The notes under the pieces are model-generated. The model was not told the origin of the DNA. It was given only the letters and a program-made list of their open reading frames with translations, and ran no database searches. Positions 15,647-24,843 of a stretch of DNA of 64,000 nt are shown here, piece by piece. Every line of letters starts with the position of its first letter. Position 1 is the first letter of the stretch. The stretch comes from Treponema sp. (GTDB taxonomy: Bacteria > Spirochaetota > Spirochaetia > Treponematales > Treponemataceae). The DNA lies in assembly GCA_024693715.1 (NCBI GenBank), contig JAILKS010000048.1:1-64000 (forward strand), written 5' to 3'. The position numbers were made by a program, and so were the translations under genes.

Positions 15647-16845
15647 AAAAGCTCAGTTTTAAAACATGGATTTTAATTACAATTTCCTGCGCACTTTTTA
15701 CGATTATTATTTTAAGCTCGGCGATTGCATCCTGTACAAAAAAAACTCATATTAACGAAGATTTAACCTCTTCGCTCGACGGAGATTCTATTTTCACTGC
15801 CGAAAAAGAACATCAATGGTTTTATTTTTCAAACGATACCTTCTGTCCTGTAAAAAAACCTGAATATGCACCGTCTTCTACACTAGTTCCATGGCCTGAT
15901 TCAATACGAATCTCAAGTGCAAACAATGCCGGAAACACTGAAAAAGCATTTGCAATTATAAACAGACTTGGAATCTTGTGCTTTAACAACGATACGGTAA
16001 AGCTTACAAAGGATATTTCTGTTTTTTCAAATCATACTGCAGACAATCTTCTTTTTTATGATGACATTCCTTTTTTCAGTCTTTATCAAAGTCTGTTTTT
16101 CAGTGATTCACCTGCCGCAGCAAAACCGACAGACAACAACAGCTTTTTAATTCAATTTGATGAAAAATCAAAAATCTTTTTTCCTGTCATAAACACAAAC
16201 AACATAACAGATGAAAAAAACACAGAAATTACAGAGCTTGTATGGGATGGAAATAAATTTTTCCTTTGCCTTAAAACTATTGAAAAAGAAAAAACCTTCT
16301 TTTATTACAAGGCATTTACTCCATTAACTCCAATCCTTTCTTTAACTCCATATTCTTCTAAAAATTCATACACAATTGAAGATATAACTTTAGATCAATT
16401 CAGAAATTCCAAAGCTATCAAAGATTTTTCAACTGCCCCAAAAAGAATTCAAAGTCTTTTGAGCGGATTTTCTGAAAGAGTTCCTTTTTTAATAGATTTA
16501 AAATATGCGGGAGGCAGTTCACCTGTAAGTTATTCGAACAATTTAAAAACTTCAAAGCATGAATTGAACGCTAAAGCAATAATTTCAAAAAGCTGGAGCG
16601 CATGTCTTTTTCAGGACGGAACCTTGTTTCTTGAAGGAACCCTTCCTTCAAAAGGAATTTTAAATGACGGAAAAACTATTGTGGTAAAGCTTCCTAAATT
16701 ACCACAAGGCTTTGTATATAGTGATTTTGTAATTGCCGGTTCAACTTTATATGCCGCCTGGGAAGAAACCTTGTTTTACCGGACAAACAGAAGCGGTTTT
16801 TTGTGTATAAATCTTGACTTAACTCTATTTAACAAACATATTTAG
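15643..16845 (+). CDS. Lipoprotein of unknown function
   Basis: The 400-residue protein has a long hydrophobic N-terminus ending in a lipobox IASC (about 28-31), so it is probably membrane-anchored and exported. The body contains strand-like segments (GILCFNNDTVKLT, SACLFQDGTLFLEG) that could be degenerate RCC1- or propeller-like blades, a weak guess. It overlaps the previous gene by four bases and leaves 5 bases before the next, so co-expression is nearly certain. I cannot assign a function. Confidence 0.75.
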   Translation: MKKLSFKTWILITISCALFTIIILSSAIASCTKKTHINEDLTSSLDGDSIFTAEKEHQWFYFSNDTFCPVKKPEYAPSSTLVPWPDSIRISSANNAGNTEKAFAIINRLGILCFNNDTVKLTKDISVFSNHTADNLLFYDDIPFFSLYQSLFFSDSPAAAKPTDNNSFLIQFDEKSKIFFPVINTNNITDEKNTEITELVWDGNKFFLCLKTIEKEKTFFYYKAFTPLTPILSLTPYSSKNSYTIEDITLDQFRNSKAIKDFSTAPKRIQSLLSGFSERVPFLIDLKYAGGSSPVSYSNNLKTSKHELNAKAIISKSWSACLFQDGTLFLEGTLPSKGILNDGKTIVVKLPKLPQGFVYSDFVIAGSTLYAAWEETLFYRTNRSGFLCINLDLTLFNKHI

Positions 16846-16850
16846 TTTAT

Positions 16851-17561
16851 ATGAAAAGAATGATTAGAAATTTTTTTGTTATTTTATTACTTTCTTCCTC
16901 TTTCATGACAGGCTTTGCACAAACGCAAAATGAAACTCCTCCGGCAGAAACTAAAACAAAGCTGTCTTTTTTTGACCATCTTGATTTTTTCTTCTGTCTT
17001 ACTCCGACCTTATACATAAATACAAAATCCAAATCATCAAGTGCGCCTTCGCCGATTTTTTATCCTCTGTATCTTGGTGTTGATTATACGATTAATTCTT
17101 TTATCTCTGTTCAACCGTCTCTCCGTGTTTACATGAATTATTTTCTTTACAACGGAACAAATGCACTTCCTTCAGAAATTGAAAACAGAACTGCGCTTGC
17201 ATATTCATTTTTTCTGAATATTCCTGTAAACTTCAACGTAATGAAACTAAACAAATCAAGCATTGATGTTTCAGCAGGACTTGGAATTCTCATAAGATTT
17301 GCAACTCTTGCAACAAACGTAAATGAAACAGATTCCGGAACGACGGGCTCTGCAAAAAGTGACGTAGAATATATCAACAAATGGTTTTATCAGAAAGCAA
17401 GATTTCTTTATCTTACCAGCGGAGTTGATTACATCTATAACATTACAGATAATATCAAGCTTGGTCCTGAGTTCTTTATTGCAATTCCACTCGGTTCACT
17501 TTTTTCTGAATTCAGTCTTCAGGAAATGCTTATTTCACTTGGTTTAAAAGTTATGTTCTAG
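16851..17561 (+). CDS. Outer-membrane beta-barrel protein
   Basis: The 236-residue protein has a signal peptide (about 1-24, ending GFA before QTQNE). Repeated amphipathic strands follow, such as DYTINSFISVQPSLRVYMNY and VDYIYNITDNIKLGPEFFIA, and it ends LKVMF with a terminal Phe. It resembles generic treponemal porin-family proteins. It is the third gene of the 14.8-18.5 kb run. No distinct ribosome site is seen; translation from the closely preceding gene may carry over. Confidence 0.78.
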   Translation: MKRMIRNFFVILLLSSSFMTGFAQTQNETPPAETKTKLSFFDHLDFFFCLTPTLYINTKSKSSSAPSPIFYPLYLGVDYTINSFISVQPSLRVYMNYFLYNGTNALPSEIENRTALAYSFFLNIPVNFNVMKLNKSSIDVSAGLGILIRFATLATNVNETDSGTTGSAKSDVEYINKWFYQKARFLYLTSGVDYIYNITDNIKLGPEFFIAIPLGSLFSEFSLQEMLISLGLKVMF

Positions 17562-17564
17562 TTT

Positions 17565-18476
17565 ATGCATAAAACTGTTTCCGATTTTTACAAAAAAATA
17601 TTTAACTGTAAGGTTTATAAAATCTGCATAGATGCGGGCTGCACCTGTCCTAACAGAGATGGAACAAAAGGAACAGGAGGATGCATTTTCTGCAGTAATT
17701 CAGGCTCCGGTGATTTTTTACCTGATAAAAAGCTTTCAATCTGTGAACAGGTCGAAAATGCAAAACTGCTTGTTGCCGATAAATTAAAAAACATCAAAGA
17801 AAAAAAATATATCGTCTATTTTCAAAATTTTACTAACACTTATGGAAACGAACAGGAGCTGTTCCTGAAATTTAACGAAGCACTCGAATGTAAAGATGTA
17901 GCAGGAATTTCCATAGCAACAAGACCTGACTGCATCAGTGATTCTATCCTTACAAAAATTTCATCCTTATGTGACAAGGGATTCATTCAGCTTGAGCTTG
18001 GACTTCAAACAACTAACGAAAAAACAGCTCTTTTCATAAACAGATGCTGCTCGAACAAGGACTATTTTGATGCAGTACAAAGAATCAGAAAAACAGATAA
18101 ACGCATTCATATTGTAACTCACATAATTTTTGGACTTCCAGGTGAAAAAAAACACGACATGCTCAAAACTGTAAAGGATGTTGTTTGCTGTTATAAAAAC
18201 AATAATCTTACAGAAAATTCATTCGGAATTAAAATTGCCCAGCTTTATGTACTGAAGGGAACTGTCTTAAACGACCTTTTTGAAAAAGAACAATTTGTTC
18301 CTCTTGAGCTTGAAGAATATTATAATCTTGTAAAGGAAGCTTTAATGCTGATTGATGAAGCGATAATCATTCATCGTGTCACCGGTGATCCACCCAAAAG
18401 GCTTCTTGCCGCTCCTCAATGGTGTGCAGATAAAAAAAGGGTTTTAAATAAATTTAAAACCCTTAATCTTTTCTAA
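17565..18476 (+). CDS. TIGR01212-family radical SAM protein (YhcC-like)
   Basis: The 303-residue enzyme has the characteristic cysteine cluster: CIDAGCTCPNRDG, then GGCIFCSNSG (Cys at about 20, 25, 27 and 42, 45). The CxxxxxxCxxC-type arrangement would hold a 4Fe-4S cluster for S-adenosylmethionine cleavage. LGLQTTNEKT and THIIFGLPGE are further family motifs. Substrate is not known for this family. It starts three bases after the barrel gene. The last codons also form a strong hairpin that works as a terminator for the convergent his operon. Confidence 0.9.
   Translation: MHKTVSDFYKKIFNCKVYKICIDAGCTCPNRDGTKGTGGCIFCSNSGSGDFLPDKKLSICEQVENAKLLVADKLKNIKEKKYIVYFQNFTNTYGNEQELFLKFNEALECKDVAGISIATRPDCISDSILTKISSLCDKGFIQLELGLQTTNEKTALFINRCCSNKDYFDAVQRIRKTDKRIHIVTHIIFGLPGEKKHDMLKTVKDVVCCYKNNNLTENSFGIKIAQLYVLKGTVLNDLFEKEQFVPLELEEYYNLVKEALMLIDEAIIIHRVTGDPPKRLLAAPQWCADKKRVLNKFKTLNLF
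18431..18464 (-). terminator. Intrinsic terminator of hisG-hisB-rnhA, inside the radical SAM coding end
   Basis: A 13-bp perfect stem AAGGGTTTTAAAT/ATTTAAAACCCTT (18437-18449 and 18452-18464) is followed on the minus strand by seven Ts. On the plus strand the following T-tract is weaker. It encodes codons in the radical SAM C-terminus and lies 22 bases beyond the rnhA stop. Confidence 0.85.
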
Positions 18477-18485
18477 AAATCATTC

Positions 18486-19552
<1,067 letters not shown>

Positions 19553-19576
19553 ATAAAAATCTCCTTTTATTTTGTA

Positions 19577-19619
19577 GTTAGGAGAGAGACTTCCCCTTCT
19601 AACTGCCAGTCGCTGACTG
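19577..19619 (-). repeat. Inverted repeats in the hisG-hisB spacer
   Basis: GTTAG (19577-19581) pairs with CTAAC (19599-19603), and CAGTC/GACTG (19607-19619) forms a small 5-bp hairpin. This might process the message or uncouple hisB from hisG. It is too weak to name. Confidence 0.35.
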
Positions 19620-19629
19620 CTAACCGCTT

Positions 19630-20502
19630 CTAAAGCATCACCTTTCTAAGTTCATATTCAACAATATCACTGGCACCAAGCGACTGAAGCTTTGGAAGCA
19701 GTGTCGGTACTTCAGATTTTTTTACTGCAATCTTTACCGCAAAACCGTCGTCATTATATAACGGAGATACGGTAGGACTCTTCATTGCAGGAATGCCTTT
19801 TATAAGCTTCTCAAAATCTGCCTTAGAAACATTCATTTCAAGCATAACTCTGTTACGTGCATTTAAAACAGTTTCAAAAAGCATTTTCAATTCCATGATT
19901 TTCTGTTTTTTCCATGGATTATTCATTGCCTGTTTAGAAGCATATATTCTTGTTGAACTTTCCATCAGCGTGTCTACGATTTTAAGTCTGTTTGCTTTAA
20001 GGGAAGAACCGGTAGACGTATTATCTATTAATATCTGAGCAATAGAATCCTCTGTATCCTGAACGAAACCTTCACTTGTTCCCCAGGTTCTGAAGATTGT
20101 ACCATTAATCTTTTTATCTTCTATCCATTTTTTGCTCAACGTCTGATATTCTGTCGCAATGGTAACCTTATCCTTTAAAATTTTATCAAGCTCTCTCGGC
20201 TCAGGAATTGCGGCAACAATCCTAACCGGATCGAAACCTAAGTCCATTATTTCTACAACTTCATCCTGCACGCCATTTTCATAAACCCAGTCTTTTCCAC
20301 TGAAGCCTAAATCTGCCTTATTGTTTGCAAGAAGAAGACTTGTAATCTGAGGTTTAACTACCTGAAAAGCTAAATCTTCCTGATTTGTTACAGGAAAATA
20401 AGTTCTGTCCGGAAGACTGATTGAAATACCTACTTCACTTAAAAGTGAATATACAGATTCATAAATTCTTCCTTTAGCAAGTAAAATCTTTAATTTGTCC
20501 AT
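19630..20502 (-). CDS. hisG: ATP phosphoribosyltransferase, long form
   Basis: HisG starts histidine synthesis by joining ATP and PRPP. The 290-residue length and the C-terminal domain from about 210 (KIAVKKSEVPTLLPKLQSLG) identify the long form, which is self-sufficient and usually inhibited by histidine; the short form needs HisZ. Substrate-site segments such as DLGFSGKDWVYE (about 81-92) and DNTSTGSSLKAN (about 165-176) are visible. AAAGG lies before the ATG and a TATAAT box lies further upstream. hisB and rnhA follow. Confidence 0.95.
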   Translation of the reverse strand: MDKLKILLAKGRIYESVYSLLSEVGISISLPDRTYFPVTNQEDLAFQVVKPQITSLLLANNKADLGFSGKDWVYENGVQDEVVEIMDLGFDPVRIVAAIPEPRELDKILKDKVTIATEYQTLSKKWIEDKKINGTIFRTWGTSEGFVQDTEDSIAQILIDNTSTGSSLKANRLKIVDTLMESSTRIYASKQAMNNPWKKQKIMELKMLFETVLNARNRVMLEMNVSKADFEKLIKGIPAMKSPTVSPLYNDDGFAVKIAVKKSEVPTLLPKLQSLGASDIVEYELRKVML

Positions 20503-20607
20503 AAAATAACCTTTAAAAATATTATATTTAAATTTTCGACATTTATTACATATAATAATAGAAAAGATTTAATAATATTTCAATAAAGTGTGAGTTTATT
20601 CTTAAGG

Positions 20608-20635
20608 TTGACGCACTATCAATTCATGCTATTTT
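20608..20635 (+). promoter_or_regulatory. Promoter candidate of the 20720 acyl-CoA synthetase
   Basis: TTGACG (20608-20613), 16-base spacer, TATTTT (20630-20635). A 12-bp palindrome TCATTATAATGA follows at 20651-20662 and could be an operator or a second -10. Confidence 0.5.
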
Positions 20636-20719
20636 ATTTTTTTTATTTATTCATTATAATGATTTTATTAATCATAACATTAAAAATTTCTAATAACACA
20701 AAAGGATGATAAAACTAAC

Positions 20720-22357
20720 ATGCCGATTACACAATATCTTGAAAAAAATGCAGAGCTTTATGCAACAGACTGTGCGCTCGTTGAATTAAATCCGGAAGTA
20801 AAAGAAAACAGAAGAATTACCTGGAAGGATTATGATTTAACACAACCTGAACCGGATCTCCCATACCGCCGCGAAATTAACTGGCGTATTTTTAATGAAA
20901 AAGCAAATCGATGCGCACATTATCTTTTAGATAGAGGTGTTAAAAAAGGCGATAAAGTCGGCATCCTTATGATGAACTGTCTTGAATGGCTCCCTATTTA
21001 TTTTGGAATATTAAAAACAGGTGCCTTAGCCGTTCCTTTAAATTTCAGATATGCATCCGATGAAATTCAATATTGTCTTGATCTTGCAGATATTTCAATC
21101 TTGTTTTTCGGACCGGAATTTATCGGACGTCTTGAATCTATTACCGACAAAATTATTGCTCACAGACTTTTAATTTACGTTGGCGAAGGATTAACTCCAA
21201 CTTTTGCAGATAATTATTTTATGTCTGTAATGAACTTTTCTTCTGAAAACATCCATCTTGAAATTTCAGATGATGATTATGGTGCAATTTATTTCAGCTC
21301 CGGAACAACAGGTTTTCCAAAAGCAATTTTACATAAACACAGAGCCCTTATGCATTCTGCAATCTGTGAACAACATCATCATGGTCAAACTCATGATGAT
21401 GTTTTCCTTTGCATTCCTCCTCTTTATCACACCGGAGCAAAAATGCACTGGTTCGGCTCTTTGATAACCGGTGGAAAAGCAGTCCTGCTTCGCGGCACAA
21501 AACCTGAGCCTGTTATCAAGGCTGTCAGTGAAGAAAGATGTACAATTGTATGGATGCTTGTTCCATGGGCCCAGGATATTCTTGATGCCCTTGACCGTGG
21601 AGAAATCAAGCTCGAAGATTATCATTTGAGTCAATGGCGCCTTACCCACATGGGTGCCCAGCCAATTCCAAGAAAACTTGTCTCAGACTGGCTCAAATAC
21701 TTCCCTAAACATGAATATGATACAAACTATGGTCTTTCTGAATCTATCGGACCTGGCTGTGTTCATCTTGGAGTTGGCAATGTTCATAAAGTTGGAGCAA
21801 TCGGAATTCCAGGTTATGGATGGAAATGTAAGGTTGTTGATGAAAACAGAAAGGAAGTAAAACAGGGTGAAGTCGGTGAGCTTGCAGTATTCGGTCCCGG
21901 CGTCATGGTTGAATATTATAAAAATCCTAAAGCAACCGAAGAAGTTCTTGATAAAGAGGGATGGCTTTATACCGGAGACATGGCTCAGATTGATGAAGAC
22001 GGATTTATCTGGCTTGTTGACCGCAAAAAGGACGTTATCATTTCCGGAGGCGAAAACATCTATCCTGTTCAAATTGAAGATTTCCTTCGAAAGATGGAGC
22101 AAATTAAAGATGTTGCTGTAATCGGACTTGCAGATAAACGACTTGGAGAAATTTCTACTGCAGTAATTGAAGTTAAGGAAGGTTTTTCTCTTACTGAAGA
22201 TGAAGTTAATCAATTCTGCCTGGATTTACCAAAGTATAAACGCCCAAGAAAGCTTATTTTCGCAAAAGTTCCAAGAAATCCTACAGGCAAAATTGAAAAA
22301 CCAAAGCTTCGTGAACTTTACAGAACAGAAGATCCTTTTGCAGTCATGAAGAACTAA
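20720..22357 (+). CDS. Acyl-CoA synthetase, AMP-forming
   Basis: This is a 545-residue ANL-superfamily ligase that would activate a carboxylic acid with ATP and load it on CoA. Motifs: YFSSGTTGFPKA (about 190-201, phosphate loop), NYGLSES (about 337), YTGDMAQIDEDGF (about 417-429), the hinge DRKKDVIISGGENIYP (about 434-449) and the catalytic lysine in PTGKIEKPKL (about 523). The acid substrate cannot be read from sequence; medium- or long-chain fatty acids are usual. A ribosome site AAGGATG lies somewhat far upstream. A second ligase is at 49059. Confidence 0.9.
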   Translation: MPITQYLEKNAELYATDCALVELNPEVKENRRITWKDYDLTQPEPDLPYRREINWRIFNEKANRCAHYLLDRGVKKGDKVGILMMNCLEWLPIYFGILKTGALAVPLNFRYASDEIQYCLDLADISILFFGPEFIGRLESITDKIIAHRLLIYVGEGLTPTFADNYFMSVMNFSSENIHLEISDDDYGAIYFSSGTTGFPKAILHKHRALMHSAICEQHHHGQTHDDVFLCIPPLYHTGAKMHWFGSLITGGKAVLLRGTKPEPVIKAVSEERCTIVWMLVPWAQDILDALDRGEIKLEDYHLSQWRLTHMGAQPIPRKLVSDWLKYFPKHEYDTNYGLSESIGPGCVHLGVGNVHKVGAIGIPGYGWKCKVVDENRKEVKQGEVGELAVFGPGVMVEYYKNPKATEEVLDKEGWLYTGDMAQIDEDGFIWLVDRKKDVIISGGENIYPVQIEDFLRKMEQIKDVAVIGLADKRLGEISTAVIEVKEGFSLTEDEVNQFCLDLPKYKRPRKLIFAKVPRNPTGKIEKPKLRELYRTEDPFAVMKN

Positions 22358-24381
22358 AACAAAGGATTTTTTAAACAATCTTTATCTGTAAAAGGTCCGC
22401 TCACCGGAGAAGAACCTCTTTTATTGTCAAAGAAATCTCTGTCAAATGTAATTGCGGTTCCATCCGGATTTTCATATTTTTCTTCCGGTTCAAATGCCAT
22501 CATGATATTATCTGTATGCATTAAATCACAATTAAAGGCAGGAAGATAATCTAAAGCATTTGTCTTAAGATAGATTTTTCCATCCCGTTCTTCACAGCAA
22601 ATCTCTATTTTATGCTCGTTATCTACAACTGCATCTTTTTCTTTTTTCATCGGTTTTGCACCGTTAAAGTATACATTACCTTTTGCCCAGACCGGAAGTT
22701 CTGAATAATATCGATCGGTTGTTACAGAACCCATTCCGCAGTAACCTTCAAACTGACTTTTCCATTCCTCAAAATCTGGATAATTATCGTAAACAAAAGT
22801 TCCAGCGATAATGTTTCCGTCATCCCATTCATTTTTTGTGGCGAGACATTCATCCATACCCTGCTTCAAGGCCGGACGGATAGGCTGCTGAATAAAAATA
22901 TTATTGAAAATCTTACAGTCACCGTGAAGAATTGTCATAAATCCGGCAATTTCTGTTCTGTGCGGAACATGATAAGGTGTATAACGAGGAGAAACTCTTG
23001 TCGGAGAACCATTATTTACACCTTTACCAACAGATACAAATCCTCCTGCAATAATATTATGAACAAGAGCCACTCCCTGTGTTGCAAGCTTTACAGATTT
23101 ATCTGAAAGGAAAATATTGTTATCTATTAAAGTCGGACCGTGTGATACTTCAATAAACAAATCTTCTGCACAACCGCCCATACTTTCCTTATTCTGATTA
23201 TATTCCTTTGGAAGAACGTTATCATGGAAAAGATTCTGTGTAACACGAGTTCCCTGTGCCTGCCAGTCGAGCCATATTCCTCTTGTGCAGTGATGAATAT
23301 GATTTTTTCTGTAGATGCAGTCAATTGCAGCATGCATTTTTATACCGCCGATTTCTGCACCCGCAAGATTCTGCTTGTTATTGATATGATGAATATGATT
23401 GTTTTCTATAAGAGAAAAAACACCGCCAAGATGACCAACTATTCCTGTCTGACCGCAATCATGAATATTACATCTTCTGACAATATGAGAACCGATTTTT
23501 TCTTTTGTCCAGCCTTCCAGCTGTGCCTGACAAATACAGTCTCTTTCTGTCTGTGTTCCATCCTTATATTTCCATTTTAACCATTTATTATCATTATTAG
23601 GCTGAAGATATTTTCCAAGAGAAATTCCGGAGCATTTTGATTCAAATACTTCACAATCTTCAATTATCCATCCTTTTGACCAATGAGGACCTATCATTCC
23701 TTCCTGATATGCTGTCGGAGGCGCCCATTGTGTTGCCGCCTTTGAAACAGTGAAGCCGCTTAAAGTTATATATCCATTTCCTTCTTTTTCAGGATAAAAA
23801 CAGGTTCGTCGTACTGTAATTTCAACAGTTTCATTATCAGGATTTTTTCCCTGAAAATTTGCATAAAATACAGTTTCATCTGTTTGTTCATCCTGACTGG
23901 AAAACCACACATGCTTTGTAAATTCCTGATCCCATGAAGGAATAAAAACTTCCGGTGATTTTACCTGCTCAAGCGATTGAACTTCATACATGGATTTCCC
24001 ATTTAAAAAAACATCGCCTGTATGTGCAATCATATATGCAATAAACCAGTCACCGCTAACCAAAGTTTTATAAGGATTATAATCCCCAAAAATTTTATTT
24101 GAAACACGGGCTGTATAAACATCACCTTCTAATTTAGTCCAGTTTTTAACCTCTTCTGCACCGGTAATATGAGCGCCTAGCGGTTGGGATGATTTATAAA
24201 CAATCCTTTTTTCCTCTGTTCCACCATTTTTCGGATTAACAGCCTCCCTATAGATTCCTGGAGTTACAATAACCTCATCACCCGGCAATGCAACATCAGC
24301 CGCCTTCTGAATTCTATTGAATGGTTTTTCTTTTGAACCATTTCCATCATCTGTTGAATTAATGTCTACATAATATGTCAT
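22354..24381 (-). CDS. GH120-type beta-xylosidase, right-handed beta-helix
   Basis: The ATG at 24381 is chosen because GAGG lies 6 bases upstream; 675 residues. From memory of GH120 enzymes the family lines are present: VALPGDEVIVTPGIYREAV, FGDYNPYKTL followed by HTGDVFLNGKSMYEV, and a beta-helix core. Likely catalytic residues are Asp in GIWLDWQAQG (nucleophile) and Glu in DLFIEVSHGP (acid/base), with an insertion between them. There is no signal peptide, so it would cut imported xylo-oligosaccharides in the cytoplasm. GH141-like or other beta-helix hydrolases are alternatives. Its stop overlaps the ligase stop by four bases. Confidence 0.78.
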   Translation of the reverse strand: MTYYVDINSTDDGNGSKEKPFNRIQKAADVALPGDEVIVTPGIYREAVNPKNGGTEEKRIVYKSSQPLGAHITGAEEVKNWTKLEGDVYTARVSNKIFGDYNPYKTLVSGDWFIAYMIAHTGDVFLNGKSMYEVQSLEQVKSPEVFIPSWDQEFTKHVWFSSQDEQTDETVFYANFQGKNPDNETVEITVRRTCFYPEKEGNGYITLSGFTVSKAATQWAPPTAYQEGMIGPHWSKGWIIEDCEVFESKCSGISLGKYLQPNNDNKWLKWKYKDGTQTERDCICQAQLEGWTKEKIGSHIVRRCNIHDCGQTGIVGHLGGVFSLIENNHIHHINNKQNLAGAEIGGIKMHAAIDCIYRKNHIHHCTRGIWLDWQAQGTRVTQNLFHDNVLPKEYNQNKESMGGCAEDLFIEVSHGPTLIDNNIFLSDKSVKLATQGVALVHNIIAGGFVSVGKGVNNGSPTRVSPRYTPYHVPHRTEIAGFMTILHGDCKIFNNIFIQQPIRPALKQGMDECLATKNEWDDGNIIAGTFVYDNYPDFEEWKSQFEGYCGMGSVTTDRYYSELPVWAKGNVYFNGAKPMKKEKDAVVDNEHKIEICCEERDGKIYLKTNALDYLPAFNCDLMHTDNIMMAFEPEEKYENPDGTAITFDRDFFDNKRGSSPVSGPFTDKDCLKNPLF

Positions 24382-24607
24382 AAATTTCCTCACAGGATTA
24401 TTTTACTATAAGTTTGCAGAAAAAGTATAACAAAAGTATTCAGAACAAGAATAATATTATATGCTGATTAAACAACTTTCTTTGACAGTTAAAGCAATTT
24501 TTATTCCTTTTCCCAATAGTGTACTTCGTTTTAACAATATATCAAAAATGTTTTTTGTGTTTTCTACAAAGATTTTACCAAAAAAAACATTTTTTTCTCT
24601 CTTTTTA

Positions 24608-24635
24608 TTGTCTTTTAACAAATTCATGATATAAT
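24608..24635 (+). promoter_or_regulatory. Promoter of the rubredoxin gene
   Basis: TTGTCT (24608-24613), 16-base spacer, TATAAT (24630-24635). GGAG at 24661-24664 serves the ATG at 24673. Confidence 0.7.
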
Positions 24636-24672
24636 AATGTATCATTCAGATTATTTTTTTGGAGTGCACAAT

Positions 24673-24831
24673 ATGGAAAGAATGCAGTGTGATAACTGTG
24701 GACATGTTTACGACAAGGATGAGGGAGACGCAAAAAATAATGTAGCACCAGGAACTGCATGGAAAGATGTCCCTGCTGATTATAAATGTCCTGAATGTGG
24801 AGCCGGAAAAGACAAATTCATAATTGAATAA
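24673..24831 (+). CDS. Rubredoxin
   Basis: The 52-residue protein has two CxxCG knuckles, CDNCG (Cys6, Cys9) and CPECG (Cys39, Cys42), that hold one iron. It carries electrons in anaerobes, typically to rubrerythrin, superoxide reductase or flavoprotein oxidases. The ATG at 24673 follows GGAG at a good distance; earlier in-frame codons lack a site. It has its own promoter. No partner oxidoreductase gene is adjacent. Confidence 0.96.
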   Translation: MERMQCDNCGHVYDKDEGDAKNNVAPGTAWKDVPADYKCPECGAGKDKFIIE

Positions 24832-24843
24832 TATACTCTGACT